From assembly GCF_002934265.1 (NCBI RefSeq), contig NZ_PTIX01000019.1:84084-148083 (forward strand): a stretch of DNA of 64,000 nt. Direction: 5' to 3'. The notes below the pieces were generated by a model. The model saw nothing but the letters and a program-made list of their open reading frames with translations, made no database searches and was not told the DNA's origin. Positions 26,956-35,948 of the stretch are shown in pieces (the first letter of the stretch is position 1; every line of letters begins with the position of its first letter). A program made the position numbers and the translations under genes. Source of the stretch: Actinokineospora auranticolor (GTDB lineage Bacteria > Actinomycetota > Actinomycetes > Mycobacteriales > Pseudonocardiaceae).

Positions 26956-26983
26956 CCCCGCCAGCCACCCAAGGCCGCCCAAC

Positions 26984-27017
26984 CGGGTGGTGGCGCCCCA
27001 ACGGTCGCCACCACCCG
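26984..27017 (+). terminator. Hairpin after DUF445 gene
   Basis: A perfect 12-bp stem (arm CGGGTGGTGGCG) with a 10-nt loop, 28 nt after the stop codon. No T-tract. Confidence 0.65.
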
Positions 27018-27199
27018 CCGGACAGCCGCTGCCAGGCCACGGCTCCGCCACGGTCCCAACAGCGCGTCGTCCAACAGCACGCCATGCCCACGGCTTACGA
27101 CTTCCACTGGCATGCGACAGCCGCAAGCCCGCCGCCATCCAGACTCACCCCGTCCGCGGCGGTCGCCGCGAGCCCACGACTTCGAACCGCCGACGGGAG

Positions 27200-27670
27200 T
27201 CAGTCGACGACCTTGGCGCGCTCGCGCCAGGTGCGGGCTTTCTCGCGGTTGCCGCAGACCCGCATCGAGCACCAGGTGCGCGAGCGGTTGCGTGACCGGT
27301 CGAAGAAGGTCCACTGGCAGGCGTCGGCCGGGCAGATCTTCATCCGCGCCCACTCGCCCAGCACCACCAGCCGGGACGCGGCGGCCAGGACCGCGCCGGT
27401 GACCTCGGCGGCCACCAGCGTCGGCGCGGCGTCGACAAGCTCGACCCGCACCGGAACCGGAGGTGGCGCGGGCGCGGGCGCGCCGCCGACCACCGCTCGC
27501 AGACCGTCGCGCACCGCGCGGACGTGGACCATGTCCTCGTCGCCGAGCCCGCGGTCGGCCAGCCACCTGGACCACCCGATCGGGTCGCCCAGGATGTCCG
27601 TGGCCAACTCGACGTCCACGGTGTTGAGGAAGTCGAGGACCAGATCCACATCCCGGTCGGTGTTGACCAC
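27200..27670 (-). CDS. CGNR zinc-finger (ABATE-domain) protein
   Basis: A 156-residue protein with an N-terminal ABATE domain (VLDFLNTVDVE, residues about 8-110) and a C-terminal CGNR zinc finger: CPADACQWTFFDRSRNRSRTWCSMRVCGNREK, written here in pieces as CPADAC, DRSRNRSRTWC and CGNREK. The Cys residues probably bind zinc, and the protein is likely a transcriptional regulator. The GTG at 27670 is preferred because TACAGT lies exactly 6 nt upstream (leaderless pattern); an ATG at 27721 would have its ribosome site only 1 nt away. It is divergent from a glyoxalase-fold gene that it may regulate. Confidence 0.82.
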   Translation of the reverse strand: MVNTDRDVDLVLDFLNTVDVELATDILGDPIGWSRWLADRGLGDEDMVHVRAVRDGLRAVVGGAPAPAPPPVPVRVELVDAAPTLVAAEVTGAVLAAASRLVVLGEWARMKICPADACQWTFFDRSRNRSRTWCSMRVCGNREKARTWRERAKVVD

Positions 27671-27751
27671 AACACCACTGTAGGGCGAATACCGGTTGTT
27701 CCGTGTCGAACTAACCTTCATACTCCTTTCACTGGTTACAGGAGGACGACC

Positions 27752-28114
27752 ATGACCGCCGCCATCCCGAAGTGGGGCACGACCGTGCTGGACTGCCCTG
27801 ACCCACGCGCCCTCGCGGGCTTCTACGCCGCCCTCCTCGACTGGTCGGACACCGACGTCAACGCGGACAACTCCTGGGCCACCATCAAGGGCGATGGCGC
27901 CCGCCTCGACTTCCAGCAGGCCGCGGACTACCGCCCGCCGACCTGGCCGTCCCCGGAGTTGCCGCAGATGGCCCACCTGGACTTCGACGTCGCCGACCTC
28001 CAAGCGGCGCACGAGCGCGCCTTCGGGCTGGGCGCCCGGCTGCTGGACAAGTCCCATAACTCCTTCTGGGTCTACGCCGACCCCGCCGGTCACCCGTTCT
28101 GCCTCTGCGTCTGA
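27752..28114 (+). CDS. VOC (glyoxalase-fold) protein
   Basis: A 120-residue vicinal-oxygen-chelate protein (TTVLDCPDPRALAGFYAALLDW at the N-terminus in two pieces TTVLDCPDPRAL and AGFYAALLDW; YADPAGHPFCLC at the C-terminus). The family covers glyoxalase-like isomerases and resistance proteins; substrate unknown. The ATG has a textbook AGGAGG site 6 nt upstream. It is divergent from the CGNR regulator gene. Confidence 0.85.
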   Translation: MTAAIPKWGTTVLDCPDPRALAGFYAALLDWSDTDVNADNSWATIKGDGARLDFQQAADYRPPTWPSPELPQMAHLDFDVADLQAAHERAFGLGARLLDKSHNSFWVYADPAGHPFCLCV

Positions 28115-28152
28115 GTCGGGTACGTCACCTCCGTCAGTATTCTTGATGTGTA

Positions 28153-28175
28153 TACACCTGGTGTACAGTCCTCCT
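28153..28175 (+). promoter_or_regulatory. PadR-gene promoter with palindromic operator
   Basis: A perfect 13-bp dyad, TACACC-T-GGTGTA (28153-28165), overlaps a -10-like TACAGT (28164-28169) that lies 6 nt before the ATG at 28176. No ribosome site is present. This looks like an autoregulatory operator on a leaderless promoter. Confidence 0.65.
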
Positions 28176-28700
28176 ATGTCAATCGGACATGCGTTGCTCG
28201 GCTTGCTGGAGACCGGTCCCAGGCACGGTTACGACCTCAAGCGCGTCTACGACGAGCGCTTCGGCCAGGACCGGCCGCTCGCCTACGGGCAGGTCTACTC
28301 GACCCTCTCCCGCCTGCTGCGCAACGGCTTGGTGGAGGAGAGCGGGGTCGAACCTGGTGGGGGTCCAGAACGCAAGCGCTACGCCATCACGGACGCGGGT
28401 GTCACCGACGTGTCGGAGTGGCTGGTGACTCCAGAGAGCCCGCAGACCTATCTGCAGAGCGCGATGTACACCAAGGTCGTCCTGGCCCTGATGTCCGGTC
28501 GCGACGCCAACGAGGTGCTGGACGCCCAGCGCACCGCGCACCTCAAGTCGATGCGCGAGCTGACCTCGCGCAAGCAGGGCGGTGACCTCACCGACCAGCT
28601 CATCTGTGACCACGCCCTGTTCCACCTGGAAGCGGACCTGCGCTGGCTGGAACTGACCGCGGCCCGCCTGTCCGAGCTCGGTGGGCAGTTCACCGGGTGA
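28176..28700 (+). CDS. PadR-family transcriptional regulator
   Basis: A 174-residue regulator with the PadR winged helix at residues about 2-80 (HALLGLLETGPRHGYDLKRVYDE; YGQVYSTLSRLLRNGLVEE) and a C-terminal helical dimerisation region of the long (subfamily 1, Vir-like) type. It probably represses its own promoter and the ABC exporter genes that begin 111 bp downstream, a very common PadR/exporter arrangement. The start is the only ATG fitting the domain and coincides with a leaderless promoter. Confidence 0.88.
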   Translation: MSIGHALLGLLETGPRHGYDLKRVYDERFGQDRPLAYGQVYSTLSRLLRNGLVEESGVEPGGGPERKRYAITDAGVTDVSEWLVTPESPQTYLQSAMYTKVVLALMSGRDANEVLDAQRTAHLKSMRELTSRKQGGDLTDQLICDHALFHLEADLRWLELTAARLSELGGQFTG

Positions 28701-28811
28701 CCCCCGCCGGACGGTGGGGAACCCTGGCCGATCGGACGATGCGCGGCCAGGTGGGGCGGGGGATGTTGACGGGCGAGTTCATGGGTCTTGGACGCGGTGG
28801 GGAGCAAGGCA

Positions 28812-29504
28812 ATGGCAGAGCGGGATGACGACACCCTGCTGGTCGGCAGTGAGCTACGGAAGTCCTTCGGGCCGACGCCCGCGTTGGACGGCGCGGGACT
28901 GATGGTGCGCCGGGGGGAGATCGTCGCGGTGATGGGCCCCTCGGGCTCGGGCAAGTCGACGTTGCTGCACTGCCTGGCCGGGATCGTCGCCCCCGACTCC
29001 GGGACCGTGACGTTCGACGGCCAAGACCTCGCGGCCATGAGGGACCGCGACCGCAGCGCGCTGCGGCGCGGCGCGTTCGGTTTCGTCTTCCAATTCGGAC
29101 AGTTGGTTCCCGAGTTGTCGTGCGTGGAGAACGTCGCGCTCCCCATGCGGTTGGGCGGGACCCGGCGCAAGCAGGCCGAGGCCAAGGCGCTGGAGTGGAT
29201 GGCCCGGTTGGAGGTGGACCACCTGGGCGGCAAGCGACCCGGAGAGGTGTCCGGCGGCCAGGCCCAGCGGGTGGCGATCGCCCGTGCGTTGGTGACCGAG
29301 CCCAAGGTCGTCTTCGCCGACGAGCCGACGGGGGCGCTGGACTCGTTCAACGGCGAGCAGGTGATGCGGTTGCTCGTCGACTCGGCTCGGGAGACCGGTG
29401 CGTCCGTCGTGCTGGTCACCCACGAGGCTCGGGTCGCGGCGTATTCGGACCGGGAGGTCGTGGTGCGCGACGGCCGCACCCGCCAGGTGGAGCTCGTCTC
29501 GTGA
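28812..29504 (+). CDS. ABC transporter ATP-binding protein (MacB/LolD type)
   Basis: A 230-residue ATPase with Walker A GPSGSGKST (residues about 45-53), Q-loop in FQFGQLVPE, signature SGGQAQR, Walker B VVFADEPTG and switch His in VTHEA. It belongs to the MacB/LolD/FtsE-like group that pairs with FtsX-fold permeases and drives extrusion or envelope remodelling rather than import. The ATG at 28812 follows GGGGAG. Its stop overlaps the permease start (GTGA), so the pair is coupled. It lies behind the PadR gene and is probably under its control. Confidence 0.92.
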   Translation: MAERDDDTLLVGSELRKSFGPTPALDGAGLMVRRGEIVAVMGPSGSGKSTLLHCLAGIVAPDSGTVTFDGQDLAAMRDRDRSALRRGAFGFVFQFGQLVPELSCVENVALPMRLGGTRRKQAEAKALEWMARLEVDHLGGKRPGEVSGGQAQRVAIARALVTEPKVVFADEPTGALDSFNGEQVMRLLVDSARETGASVVLVTHEARVAAYSDREVVVRDGRTRQVELVS

Positions 29505-31783
29505 GGTCTTGGCTCAACGACCTGGCCATCGGGGTCCGACTGGCCGTCGGGGGTGGTCGGACCGCGTTGGCCCGCTTCGTGCTCAGCACCATCGGCATCG
29601 GCCTCGCGGTGGCCGTGCTGCTGTTGGCGTCGTCGGTCGGACCGATCCTCGACGCCCGCGACGTCCGCGCCACGGCCAACCAGCCGATCTACCTCCCGGT
29701 CGCGGGGGTGGCGCCGACTCGGTACATGGAGACGAGCACCGAGTTCCGCAGTACCCGTATCGGGGTGACTTACCTGCAAGCCTTCGGCGCGACCTCGCCC
29801 GTGCCGATCGGCATTCCGCGGCTGCCGGGGACCGACGAGATGTTCGTCTCCCCAGCGATGGCTGACCTCTTGGCCGACCCCCTGTTGCGAGAGCGGTTTC
29901 CCCAACGGATCGCGGGAGTCATCGACCGCGCCGGGATCAAGGACCCGTTGAAGGCTCAGGCCTACCTCGGCGCGGACGACCTGCCCGCCAGGGAAGTCGG
30001 GGCGACCCAGACCGCCTACGGGTTCAGGCAGGGGTCGCACGTCGCCTATATGGACGCCGGGCTGTTGTTGCTGTTGTTGCTCGGCACGATCGCCATCCTG
30101 GTCCCGGTGTTCATCTTCCTGGTGTCCAGCACCCGCATCGCCGGTGCCGAGCGGGACCGGCGGCTCTCGGCGCTGCGGTTGGCGGGCGCGGGCGATCGGC
30201 AGGTGCGCCGCATCGCCGCCGCCGAGTCGTTGGTCAGCGCCGGGGCCGGACTCGCCCTCGGGGGCGGGTTGTTCCTGCTGGGCCGCGAGGTCGCGGGTGG
30301 GATCAGCCTGATGGGTTCCAGCGTCTACTCCTCCGACATCGTGCCGGTGTGGTGGCTCGCCGTGTTGGTGGTGCTCTCCGCCCCGGTGCTCGCGGTGTTC
30401 GCCGCTCAGTTCGCGTTGCGGCGCACCATCATCGAACCGCTCGGGGTGGTGCGTCGCAGTACGCCGGTGAACAGGCGAATCGCCTGGCGGCTCGCCATGA
30501 TCGCGGTGGGCGTGTTGCTGCTGCTGTGGCGCGGCGGCGAGTTCCTGGACAACACGTGGGTGTGGTCGGTGCTCGTGGCGACCGGTGTCACCCTTCTCCT
30601 GCTGGGTGTGCCCGCTCTGCTGCCCTGGGTGGTGGAGCGGACCGTGCGCGGACTGCGCGGGGGCAGCACTTCCTGGCAGCTGGCGGTGCGCAGGCTCCAG
30701 CTCGACAGCGGCACGTCCTCCCGGGTGGTCAGCGGGGTCGTAGTGGTGCTCGCGGGCGCGATCGCCTTGCAGGCCATGTTGCTCTCCCAAGCGCGGATCC
30801 GATCCTTTTCCGGTTCGACGTGGGATGGCGAGAGCACCGTGCTCTCCGTCTCCGCCGTCGGGCAGGTGGCACCCGAGGTGGAGAAGGCGCTGGCCGCCAC
30901 GCCCAGCGCGCACGCGTGGAGCAGGGCCGACACCGTGGACGTGCAAATCCCCGGCTTGACGCACAGCTACACCCAGGTCGTGGACTGCTCCATCGTCGCG
31001 GCGGTCTACGGGTTCCACGGCTGCGTCGACGGCCACATCTACGCCCAGCCGGGGTTGGACATCACCGGCCTGGAACAGGGGAAGGAGGTTGCCGTCCTGT
31101 CCACCGACAGCAAGGAGCGCGCTGTCAGCCGCATCCGGTGGACCGTGCCGGTGCCGGTCGAGCGCGTATCCTTCGCGGCCAGGGTCAACCAGGAGTTCCC
31201 CGCGCTCTTGATCACCCGTGCCGCCATGCCCGACGCGCCCCGCACACGGGACCAGGTCGGCTTTTACGCCCTTCCCGACCCGAACGCCACTGACGCCACT
31301 GACCGCATCCGCGCCGCTCTCGGCCCGTTGGGGTGGCAGGTCTCGGTCTACGAACGCCGGGCGTCCTTCCTGCGGGACGACCAGGAGACCTACCTGACCA
31401 TCCGCACCGGCCTGCTGATCGGGTCGGTGTTCACCCTGCTGCTGGCGGGCGTCAGCCTGCTGGTGCTGGCTGTGGAGCACATCCGCGAGCGCAGGCGGCC
31501 GCTGGCGGTGCTCGCCGCCGGTGGCGTGCCCAACGGGGTGATCGCCCGGTCCCTGCTGTGGCAGATCGCGCTGCCCATCGGCCTCGGGGTGGTGGTCGCC
31601 GTGGGGGTCGGTGTCACCTTGGCCGCGCTGACCGCGCAGATCGTCGACGGTCCGGTGATCCTCGACTGGCTGACCATCGGGGTCATGACCGGCGCCGCCG
31701 CGGCCCTGGTGCTGCTGGTCTCCCTGTTGACCCTGCCCTTCCTGCGCAGTGCCACCAGGCTCGAATCGCTGCGCACCGAGTAG
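29501..31783 (+). CDS. FtsX-like ABC permease
   Basis: A 760-residue permease with the double-FtsX layout: an N-terminal helix (residues about 20-45), a large extracytoplasmic region, three helices around 190-310, a second set near 330-410, a second extracytoplasmic domain, and three C-terminal helices. Conserved FtsX-type loop residues occur in AGAERDRRLSALRLAGAGDRQ (pieces AGAERDRRLSALRL and AGAGDRQVRR) and EHIRERRRPLAVLAAGGV. It forms the membrane part of the upstream ATPase. A function in peptide or antibiotic export, or resistance, is plausible from the PadR context but not specific. Confidence 0.88.
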   Translation: MRSWLNDLAIGVRLAVGGGRTALARFVLSTIGIGLAVAVLLLASSVGPILDARDVRATANQPIYLPVAGVAPTRYMETSTEFRSTRIGVTYLQAFGATSPVPIGIPRLPGTDEMFVSPAMADLLADPLLRERFPQRIAGVIDRAGIKDPLKAQAYLGADDLPAREVGATQTAYGFRQGSHVAYMDAGLLLLLLLGTIAILVPVFIFLVSSTRIAGAERDRRLSALRLAGAGDRQVRRIAAAESLVSAGAGLALGGGLFLLGREVAGGISLMGSSVYSSDIVPVWWLAVLVVLSAPVLAVFAAQFALRRTIIEPLGVVRRSTPVNRRIAWRLAMIAVGVLLLLWRGGEFLDNTWVWSVLVATGVTLLLLGVPALLPWVVERTVRGLRGGSTSWQLAVRRLQLDSGTSSRVVSGVVVVLAGAIALQAMLLSQARIRSFSGSTWDGESTVLSVSAVGQVAPEVEKALAATPSAHAWSRADTVDVQIPGLTHSYTQVVDCSIVAAVYGFHGCVDGHIYAQPGLDITGLEQGKEVAVLSTDSKERAVSRIRWTVPVPVERVSFAARVNQEFPALLITRAAMPDAPRTRDQVGFYALPDPNATDATDRIRAALGPLGWQVSVYERRASFLRDDQETYLTIRTGLLIGSVFTLLLAGVSLLVLAVEHIRERRRPLAVLAAGGVPNGVIARSLLWQIALPIGLGVVVAVGVGVTLAALTAQIVDGPVILDWLTIGVMTGAAAALVLLVSLLTLPFLRSATRLESLRTE

Positions 31784-31785
31784 GG

Positions 31786-31822
31786 GGTGCCGGAGGTCGT
31801 CTGGGGGTCGACCTCCGGCACC
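31786..31822 (+). terminator. Hairpin after ABC permease gene
   Basis: A perfect 14-bp stem (arm GGTGCCGGAGGTCG) with a 9-nt loop begins 2 nt after the stop codon. No T-tract. Confidence 0.75.
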
Positions 31823-31986
31823 GGAGCAGGTCAACGCGACCGTCCACAGCAGAACGATCAGGGCGCGGGGAAGTCCACAGTGGATGTGGGGAGCGTGCAT
31901 GGTGTGCCTCCGTTTTCGGACAAGCACACGGTGACAGGATTCGGGGAAGCGCGTTGGAAGTTATCCACAGCACCCGATCGGGCGAT

Positions 31987-32694
31987 TTACACCAGCAGGT
32001 ACGCCGCGCTTCCCAGTCGCTCGATGGTCGCGTCCGACGGCTGGACGTCGTAGGCCGTTGTGCCGCAGCGCCGGTTGAACCCGGTGAGCACGGCGTGCCG
32101 GGTGGTCGAGGAGCGGTTCGCCGTACCGGAGTGCCACAGGTGCGAGTTGACCAGCCAGGCCGTCCCCGCCCGGCCCAGCAGCAGCACCTGCTCCGGGTGG
32201 TCCTCGTGCCCGCGCGGTGGCACGAAACCGTAGTCCAGGTGCGAACCGGGCACCACGCGCGTGGCACCGTTCTCGGTGGTGAAGTCCGCCAAGGCCACGA
32301 TGACGTTGCAGACCCGCCACCGACCCGGGCCGGTGGCCTCCGCCGTGTCCGTTTGCTGTTCTTGGCCGCCGAGGCCCGGCCGCCCCGCGCGGTAGTGCAT
32401 GGCGCTGATCCGGAACTCCGGTCCGAGCAGGTGCCGCACCGCGGCGAGCAGCTGCGGGCGCAACCACAGCGGGTCGAACACCTCGCCGGACTCCAGCAGG
32501 TCCTTCAGGTGCAGCGTGCCGCCCCGCGCGCCCGCCGCGGCCAGCAGGGCCTCGATCTCACCCAGCGCCACGCCGACCTGGTCGGTGGTGAGGAAGTCGT
32601 CGAAGCGGCAGTAGCCGAGTTCGTCGAGTTCCCCCAGCTGCTGGGGTGCGAGCAGGTCCGCGCGGACGCCCAGCTCTTCGAGAACCTCGTGCAC
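31987..32694 (-). CDS. Phytanoyl-CoA dioxygenase (PhyH)-family protein, atypical metal site
   Basis: A 235-residue double-stranded beta-helix protein of the PhyH family, normally Fe(II)/2-oxoglutarate oxygenases. Family landmarks are present: GYCRFDDFL at the N-terminus, NGATRVVPGSH in the middle, the distal metal His188 in LWHSGTANRS, and a basic residue in the following strand. However, where the HxD motif is expected the sequence reads QTD (residues 114-116), so the first metal ligand appears lost. It may use a different ligand set or be non-catalytic. It is the last of four minus-strand genes downstream of the hydroxybutyrate-type cluster. Confidence 0.7.
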   Translation of the reverse strand: MHEVLEELGVRADLLAPQQLGELDELGYCRFDDFLTTDQVGVALGEIEALLAAAGARGGTLHLKDLLESGEVFDPLWLRPQLLAAVRHLLGPEFRISAMHYRAGRPGLGGQEQQTDTAEATGPGRWRVCNVIVALADFTTENGATRVVPGSHLDYGFVPPRGHEDHPEQVLLLGRAGTAWLVNSHLWHSGTANRSSTTRHAVLTGFNRRCGTTAYDVQPSDATIERLGSAAYLLV

Positions 32695-32744
32695 CCCTCC
32701 AGCATTAGCCCAGCGCCCGCCGCTCCGCCACCGAATTCACCTGA

Positions 32745-34583
32745 CTACGTAGAAGTAAGCCGGAACAGCCGAAGGGCGAGTTGGATTTCCAGGGACCGCT
32801 CCTGGCCCTGCCAGTCCGCGCCGAGCAGGGAACCGATGCGTTCGAGCCGCTGCACCACCGTATTCACGTGCACATGCAGGACGTCTTTGGCTCGGGTCAG
32901 GTTGGCGCCGGTGTGGAAATACGCCTCGAGGGTCCGCAACAGTTCAGTACCCCGGCGGTCGTCGTATTCCAGCACCGGCCCGATGGTGGCGTGCACGTAG
33001 CCCTCTAGGTCCGCGTCGCCGAGCAGCAGACCGACGAACCCGAGCTCCGAGATCGCCCCGCCGTGCCCGGCCCGGCCCAGGGCGAGCAGGGATCGCGCGC
33101 ACCGGGCGGCCTCGGCGTGCGCCGCCGCGAAGCCGTCCACTTCGGACACCGGTCCGGCCGCCCCGACGGTCACCGGCGCGTCCATGGTGGCGGTCAGGCT
33201 GGCGGCGATCTTGGCGGCCAGCTCGCCCGGGTTCTCCGTGCGCGCCAACAACACCACCTGGTCGGCGTGCACCCCGACCAGGTCGGCGAACCGGACGGCC
33301 GCCGCGGCCAAGCGCCGCCTCGGCACCTCGTCGGCTGCCGCCACCAGCACCGCGTGCGGCTCGGTGAGGTCGACCCCGAGCCTGCGCCCGCGCAGCACCA
33401 AGGCGGCCGGGTTGCGGTTCGGCGTGGTCAGCAGGTCGGCCAACAACTCACCGCGAACCTCGTCCTCGGCTTGGGCAACCGACCGCCGCAGCATCAACAA
33501 CAACGCGGTGACCACGCCCGCGCGCTCGAAGAGGCGACGGTCCGCGTCCGCCAAGTCCGCCCTTCCGGTCAAGACCAGGCTCCCCAGCAACTCTTGGCCC
33601 GCCTGTACCGCGCAAACCCAGGTGCCCGTTGTGGCCACCGCGCGCCCGGAAGCCCGGGCGGAGGCCACGGCCTCATCCGACGGTGGTGGGGCCTCATCGC
33701 CGACCCCGGCCAGTTCCACACCTGTCGCGTCGTGGACCGCGATACCGCCGCGCAGGACCTCGGCGACCGCAGCGGCCACGTCCGGCAGGTCACCGCCGCG
33801 CAGCACGAGGTCCATGAGCTTGTCGTGGGCTTCCTCGGAGCGGCGCATGGCCTCGTTGTGCGCGCTGATCGTGGCGTTGGCGGCGCGGGTCTCGTCGAGC
33901 AGGCGGGCGTTGTCGATGGCGATCGCGGCGTGGTCGGCCAGCGACGACAGCAGCGCCACCTCGTCGGGGGAGAAGTCACGGGCCACGCGGTCGGCGGCGA
34001 AGAGCACCCCGATCACCGTGCCGCCCATGGCCAGCGGGACGCCCAGGATCGCGGTCAGGCCCTCGTCGTGCACCGACGAGTCGATGGGCACCGTGTGCCG
34101 GAACCGCGCGTCGGCGAAGTAGTCGCGGGTCGCGTAGGGGCGCGCGGTCTGCGCCACCAGACCGCCCAGCCCCTCGCCCATGCCCAGTGTTACCTGCTGG
34201 AACAGTGCCGACGCCGAGCCCTCAGTGACCCGCATGTAGGTCTTGCCCGCGTGGTCGTCGTTGAGCGTCAGGTACGACACGTCGACGCCGAGCAGCATCC
34301 GGGCGCGGCGCACGATCGAGCGCAGCACGGCGTCGGTGTCCCGGAGCCGGGCCAGGTCACCCGCCGTCTCGAACAGCGCCGACAGCTCGGCCTCGCGCCT
34401 GCGGTGCCCGGTCATCCGGCGGCGGACCCGCAGCGCGTCCGCGGCCGCCTCGTCGAGCACCGCCAACTCATCGGCACCCAGCCCGGCCGCCTTGGCCGTG
34501 GCCTGGACCTGTGCCAGCCGCTCCCCGCTCGCCCCGGCGGCGAGCAGGCCGAGCAGTTCACGCACCGCGTCGTGGGCCTTCAC
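32745..34583 (-). CDS. PucR-type transcriptional regulator with GAF domain
   Basis: A 612-residue regulator. Residues about 65-225 form a GAF sensor domain (DVSYLTLNDDHAGKTYMRV in pieces; ILGVPLAMGGTVIGVLFAADR), a coiled linker follows, and the C-terminus has the PucR helix-turn-helix signature TLEAYFHTGANLTRAKDVLHVHVNTVVQRLERI (seen as TGANLTRAKDVLHVHVNTV). It is co-directional with the MHS symporter and the dehydrogenase upstream, a combination usual for hydroxy-acid utilisation loci, so it probably controls them in response to the substrate. The DNA site is unknown. Confidence 0.88.
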   Translation of the reverse strand: MKAHDAVRELLGLLAAGASGERLAQVQATAKAAGLGADELAVLDEAAADALRVRRRMTGHRRREAELSALFETAGDLARLRDTDAVLRSIVRRARMLLGVDVSYLTLNDDHAGKTYMRVTEGSASALFQQVTLGMGEGLGGLVAQTARPYATRDYFADARFRHTVPIDSSVHDEGLTAILGVPLAMGGTVIGVLFAADRVARDFSPDEVALLSSLADHAAIAIDNARLLDETRAANATISAHNEAMRRSEEAHDKLMDLVLRGGDLPDVAAAVAEVLRGGIAVHDATGVELAGVGDEAPPPSDEAVASARASGRAVATTGTWVCAVQAGQELLGSLVLTGRADLADADRRLFERAGVVTALLLMLRRSVAQAEDEVRGELLADLLTTPNRNPAALVLRGRRLGVDLTEPHAVLVAAADEVPRRRLAAAAVRFADLVGVHADQVVLLARTENPGELAAKIAASLTATMDAPVTVGAAGPVSEVDGFAAAHAEAARCARSLLALGRAGHGGAISELGFVGLLLGDADLEGYVHATIGPVLEYDDRRGTELLRTLEAYFHTGANLTRAKDVLHVHVNTVVQRLERIGSLLGADWQGQERSLEIQLALRLFRLTST

Positions 34584-34627
34584 GGGGTCATGGTCGCACC
34601 CGCCACCGTGAACCGCGCATATGCGTC

Positions 34628-35923
34628 TTACCGCGTGGCGGGAATGCGTTCGGTCGAGTCCTCAAGCGACTGTCCACGCGTTTCCCGCGCCGCTAGGACG
34701 GCGATGACCGTGAGTGCGCACATTGCCACCAGGTAGAGCGATACCGGCATGGTGCTGTTGTACCGCTGGAACAGTGCGGTAGCGATAAGAGGGGCAACTG
34801 CGCCAGCAGCGATGGACGATAGTTGTCCGCCTACCGACAGGCCCGTGTACCGCACGCGGGTGGGGAACTGCTCGGAGAAGAACGCGGCTTGCGGTCCGTA
34901 CATCGCCCCGTGCAGTACCAACCCCACGGTCGCCGCCAGAATGATCACACCGGGTGAGCGCGTGTCGAGCATGGCGAAGAAGACGAACGACCACACCGCC
35001 ATCGAGACCGCCCCGAACAGGTACACCGGCCTGCGGCCCAGCTTGTCCGACAACGCGCCCCACAGCGGAATGCAGGCGAAGTGCACCGCCGAACCGATCA
35101 TCACCGCGTTGAGGCCCACGGTCTTGGACAACCCCAAGCCGGTTGTCACGTACACGAGGATGAACGCGGTGATCACGTAGTAGGACACGTTCTCCGCCAT
35201 GCGCGCACCGATGGTGACGAGAACCTGACGCCACCCGCCGTGGAAGAGTTCCACCACCGGCACGTGGGGCGTCTCCCGCTTCTTCGCGGCCAAGAACACC
35301 GGGGACTCGGTCACCGCCAGCCGGATCCAGAGGCCGATGACCACCAGGACACCCGACAGCAGGAACGGCACGCGCCAACCCCAGGCCAGGAACTGCTCGT
35401 CGGACTGCGTCGCGGCCAGCACCGCCAGGACGCCAGTGGCCAGCAGGTTGCCGCCCGGGGCGCCGCACTGCGGCCACGAAGCCCAGAACCCACGCCGCTC
35501 GGGCTCACCGTGCTCCGAGACGATCAGCACCGCTCCACCCCACTCACCGCCAAGGGCGAACCCTTGGACCAACCGCAGCGCGGTAAGCAGAAGAGGCGCG
35601 CCGACGCCTAGGGCTGCGTAGGTCGGTAAGAGGCCCATGGCGAACGTGGAGCCACCCATCAGCAGGAGACTCAGCACCAGCAAGCGCTTGCGGCCCAGTT
35701 TGTCGCCGTAGTGGCCGAACACGAGCCCACCGATGGGGCGCGCCAAGAAGCCGATCGCGTAGGTCAGGAACGCCAAGAGCGTTCCGGTCAGCGGATCGGC
35801 TGACGGGAAGAAGAGCTTGTTGAACACCAGCGCGGCGGCGGAGGTGTAGAGGAAGAAGTCGTACCACTCGACGGTGGTACCGATCAGGCTCGCGGCGACG
35901 ATGCGCATGAACGGCCGGGGCAT
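34628..35923 (-). CDS. MFS transporter, metabolite:H+ symporter (MHS) family
   Basis: A 431-residue, 12-helix proton symporter. The first segment has the MHS signature GTTVEWYDFFLY, the loop 2-3 motif is GHYGDKLGRKRLL, and RLVQGFALGGEWGGAV marks helix 4. MHS proteins import carboxylates such as shikimate, citrate, proline or hydroxy-acids. Between a 3-hydroxybutyrate-type dehydrogenase and a PucR regulator, import of 3-hydroxybutyrate or a related acid is the best guess. Gaps of about 25-44 bp to its neighbours suggest one operon. Confidence 0.88.
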   Translation of the reverse strand: MPRPFMRIVAASLIGTTVEWYDFFLYTSAAALVFNKLFFPSADPLTGTLLAFLTYAIGFLARPIGGLVFGHYGDKLGRKRLLVLSLLLMGGSTFAMGLLPTYAALGVGAPLLLTALRLVQGFALGGEWGGAVLIVSEHGEPERRGFWASWPQCGAPGGNLLATGVLAVLAATQSDEQFLAWGWRVPFLLSGVLVVIGLWIRLAVTESPVFLAAKKRETPHVPVVELFHGGWRQVLVTIGARMAENVSYYVITAFILVYVTTGLGLSKTVGLNAVMIGSAVHFACIPLWGALSDKLGRRPVYLFGAVSMAVWSFVFFAMLDTRSPGVIILAATVGLVLHGAMYGPQAAFFSEQFPTRVRYTGLSVGGQLSSIAAGAVAPLIATALFQRYNSTMPVSLYLVAMCALTVIAVLAARETRGQSLEDSTERIPATR

Positions 35924-35948
35924 GGCGGTCTCCTGTCGCGAAAGGGGG

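Noticed and set aside
28448..31927. Open minus-strand frame of 1159 codons
   Set aside because: It is antisense to the PadR, ABC ATPase and FtsX-permease genes, has His/Gly/Asp/Arg-rich composition typical of a complementary frame in GC-rich DNA, and shows no domain.
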